From Ignavibacterium sp. (GTDB lineage Bacteria > Bacteroidota > Ignavibacteria > Ignavibacteriales > Ignavibacteriaceae), in the NCBI GenBank assembly GCA_032027145.1, contig JAVSMP010000001.1, positions 1,082,903-1,146,902 of the forward strand: 64,000 nucleotides of DNA, read 5' to 3'. The position numbers and the translations under genes are program-made. Of the stretch, positions 63,206-64,000 are shown in pieces (the stretch's first letter is position 1; each line of letters opens with the position of its first letter). The notes under the pieces are model-generated. The model saw nothing but the letters and a program-made list of their open reading frames with translations, was not told the DNA's origin and made no database searches.

Positions 63206-64000
63206 ATGAAGTATTCAAAAGCAAAATCGTTAAAAGAGTTTTCAGTTAACGGAACAAAGTATAATTACTGTTCCTTGAAAAATCTTAAAACAGGGGATGT
63301 AAATCATTTACCATTCAGTATTCGAATTCTTTTAGAAAATGTGCTTAGAAATTATGACGGGTTTAGCATAACAGATGAACACGTAGAAACATTGTTAAAA
63401 TGGACCCCAGAAGCGGTTGATAAAGATATTCCTTTTATGCCCGCACGAATTTTAATGCAGGATTTTACAGGAGTGCCGGCTGTTGTTGATATGGCTTCTT
63501 TACGTTCTGAGTTTGTACGACATGGAAAAGATGGACAGAAAATTAATCCAGCCATACCCGTTGATTTAGTGATTGATCATTCAGTCCAGGTGGATTATTA
63601 CGGAACTGATTATGCATACGATAAAAATGTTGAGCTGGAATTTGAAAGAAACAAAGAGCGTTACGAGCTGTTAAAATGGGCACAAAAAGGATTAAACAAT
63701 TTTACTGTTGTTCCTCCGGGAATGGGGATCTGTCATCAGGTAAATTTAGAATATCTTGCTAAAGGTGTTATTGCAAGAGATGGCTGGCTCTTTCCAGATA
63801 CTTTAGTTGGTACCGATTCACATACGCCGATGGTTAATGGTATCGGTGTTATTGCCTGGGGTGTTGGCGGTATAGAAGCAGAAGCTGCAATGCTTGGTCA
63901 GCCGATTTTCTTTACTTGTCCGCAGGTAGTTGGTTTAAAACTTACCGGTGATATTCCAAATGAATGCACCGCTACTGATTTGGTGCTTTCAATTGCAAGA
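63206..64000 (+). CDS. acnA: Aconitate hydratase A (truncated by window end)
   Basis: The first 265 residues, from ATG 63206, are in the window and the frame is open at its end. They match the AcnA/IRP class: [89 protein letters not shown], and [39 protein letters not shown]. AcnA interconverts citrate and isocitrate with a 4Fe-4S cluster; the cluster cysteines lie past the edge. The TCA-cycle role is established for the family. Confidence 0.93.
   Translation, partial: MKYSKAKSLKEFSVNGTKYNYCSLKNLKTGDVNHLPFSIRILLENVLRNYDGFSITDEHVETLLKWTPEAVDKDIPFMPARILMQDFTGVPAVVDMASLRSEFVRHGKDGQKINPAIPVDLVIDHSVQVDYYGTDYAYDKNVELEFERNKERYELLKWAQKGLNNFTVVPPGMGICHQVNLEYLAKGVIARDGWLFPDTLVGTDSHTPMVNGIGVIAWGVGGIEAEAAMLGQPIFFTCPQVVGLKLTGDIPNECTATDLVLSIAR

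Overview
The window looks like a chromosomal segment of an AT-rich member of the Bacteroidota/Chlorobiota (Ignavibacteria-like). I infer this from the gene content (TonB protein with MORN-type repeats, DUF2911, Wzi-like barrel, split Feo system), from frequent TTG starts, and from one textbook Bacteroidota promoter (TTTG-N19-TAnnTTTG at 4195-4225). The taxonomic call is inference; there is no rRNA or tRNA gene here.

Positions 1-22220 are an integron-type cassette array with no integrase in the window (CALIN-like). All genes point right. Each unit ends in a 130-170 bp imperfect palindrome with attC character, an R''-type ...AAC on the left and G^TTRRRY-like on the right. The decisive evidence is that the first bases of a cassette are the reverse complement of the R'' box at its own far end, as expected of a circular intermediate. 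This fixes the cassette boundaries: 727-1455 P-loop kinase; 1683-3627 ImmA/IrrE protease plus PIN-like protein; 3855-9174 one 5.3 kb cassette with regulator, BsuBI/PstI-type methylase and nuclease, and a TIR-like gene cluster; 9175-10138 methionine aminopeptidase; 10366-13301 McrBC; 13302-14500 CPBP protease; 14728-16083 RES protein; 16084-20452 Hen1-Pnkp RNA repair; then SnoaL-like, GNAT and a decayed VOC gene at a degenerating right end. Most of this cargo is defence, toxin or repair.

Two structures in the array are not explained by ordinary cassettes. (a) An ORF-less element of exactly 227 bp occurs four times (1456, 3628, 10139, 14501), always between an attC and a large cassette, with a near-consensus promoter at its right edge; it may be a mobile promoter. 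(b) Hairpins with two variable, compensating stems separated by a constant ACA/AGA (once ATA/AGA) internal loop bracket both ends of the two largest cassettes (4030/8861 and 16148/20231). The candidate new system is the TIR cluster (7105-8828): a membrane-anchored TIR-like protein, a TIR-like/RipA-like membrane protein with its C-terminus in another frame, and a soluble TIR-like protein, without a Thoeris ThsA.

From 22420 on the window is an ordinary chromosome. It holds an iron operon (two DtxR/FeoA-type regulators and a FeoB broken into translationally coupled pieces), exonuclease III, a PAS histidine kinase, TrhO, DUF2911, TonB, PdxB and MgtE. A surface polysaccharide block follows (RfbA, RfbC, aminotransferase, Wzi-like barrel, GDP-fucose synthase, GDP-mannose dehydratase and a GH9-deacetylase fusion), then PepT and a U32 (TrhP-type) protein.

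A minus-strand haem-copper cluster (subunit II, subunit I, SenC) has the gene order and active-site change expected of an sNOR nitric oxide reductase. After it come a SMUG2-type glycosylase, DUF488, a nucleoside deaminase, OsmC, FrnE-type DsbA, DUF2269, a triple DUF2249 protein, lipoate ligase, DinB, a PEP-mutase family enzyme, MarC, a zinc alcohol dehydrogenase, a drug-export MFS, a hemerythrin and the start of aconitase, which runs off the window.
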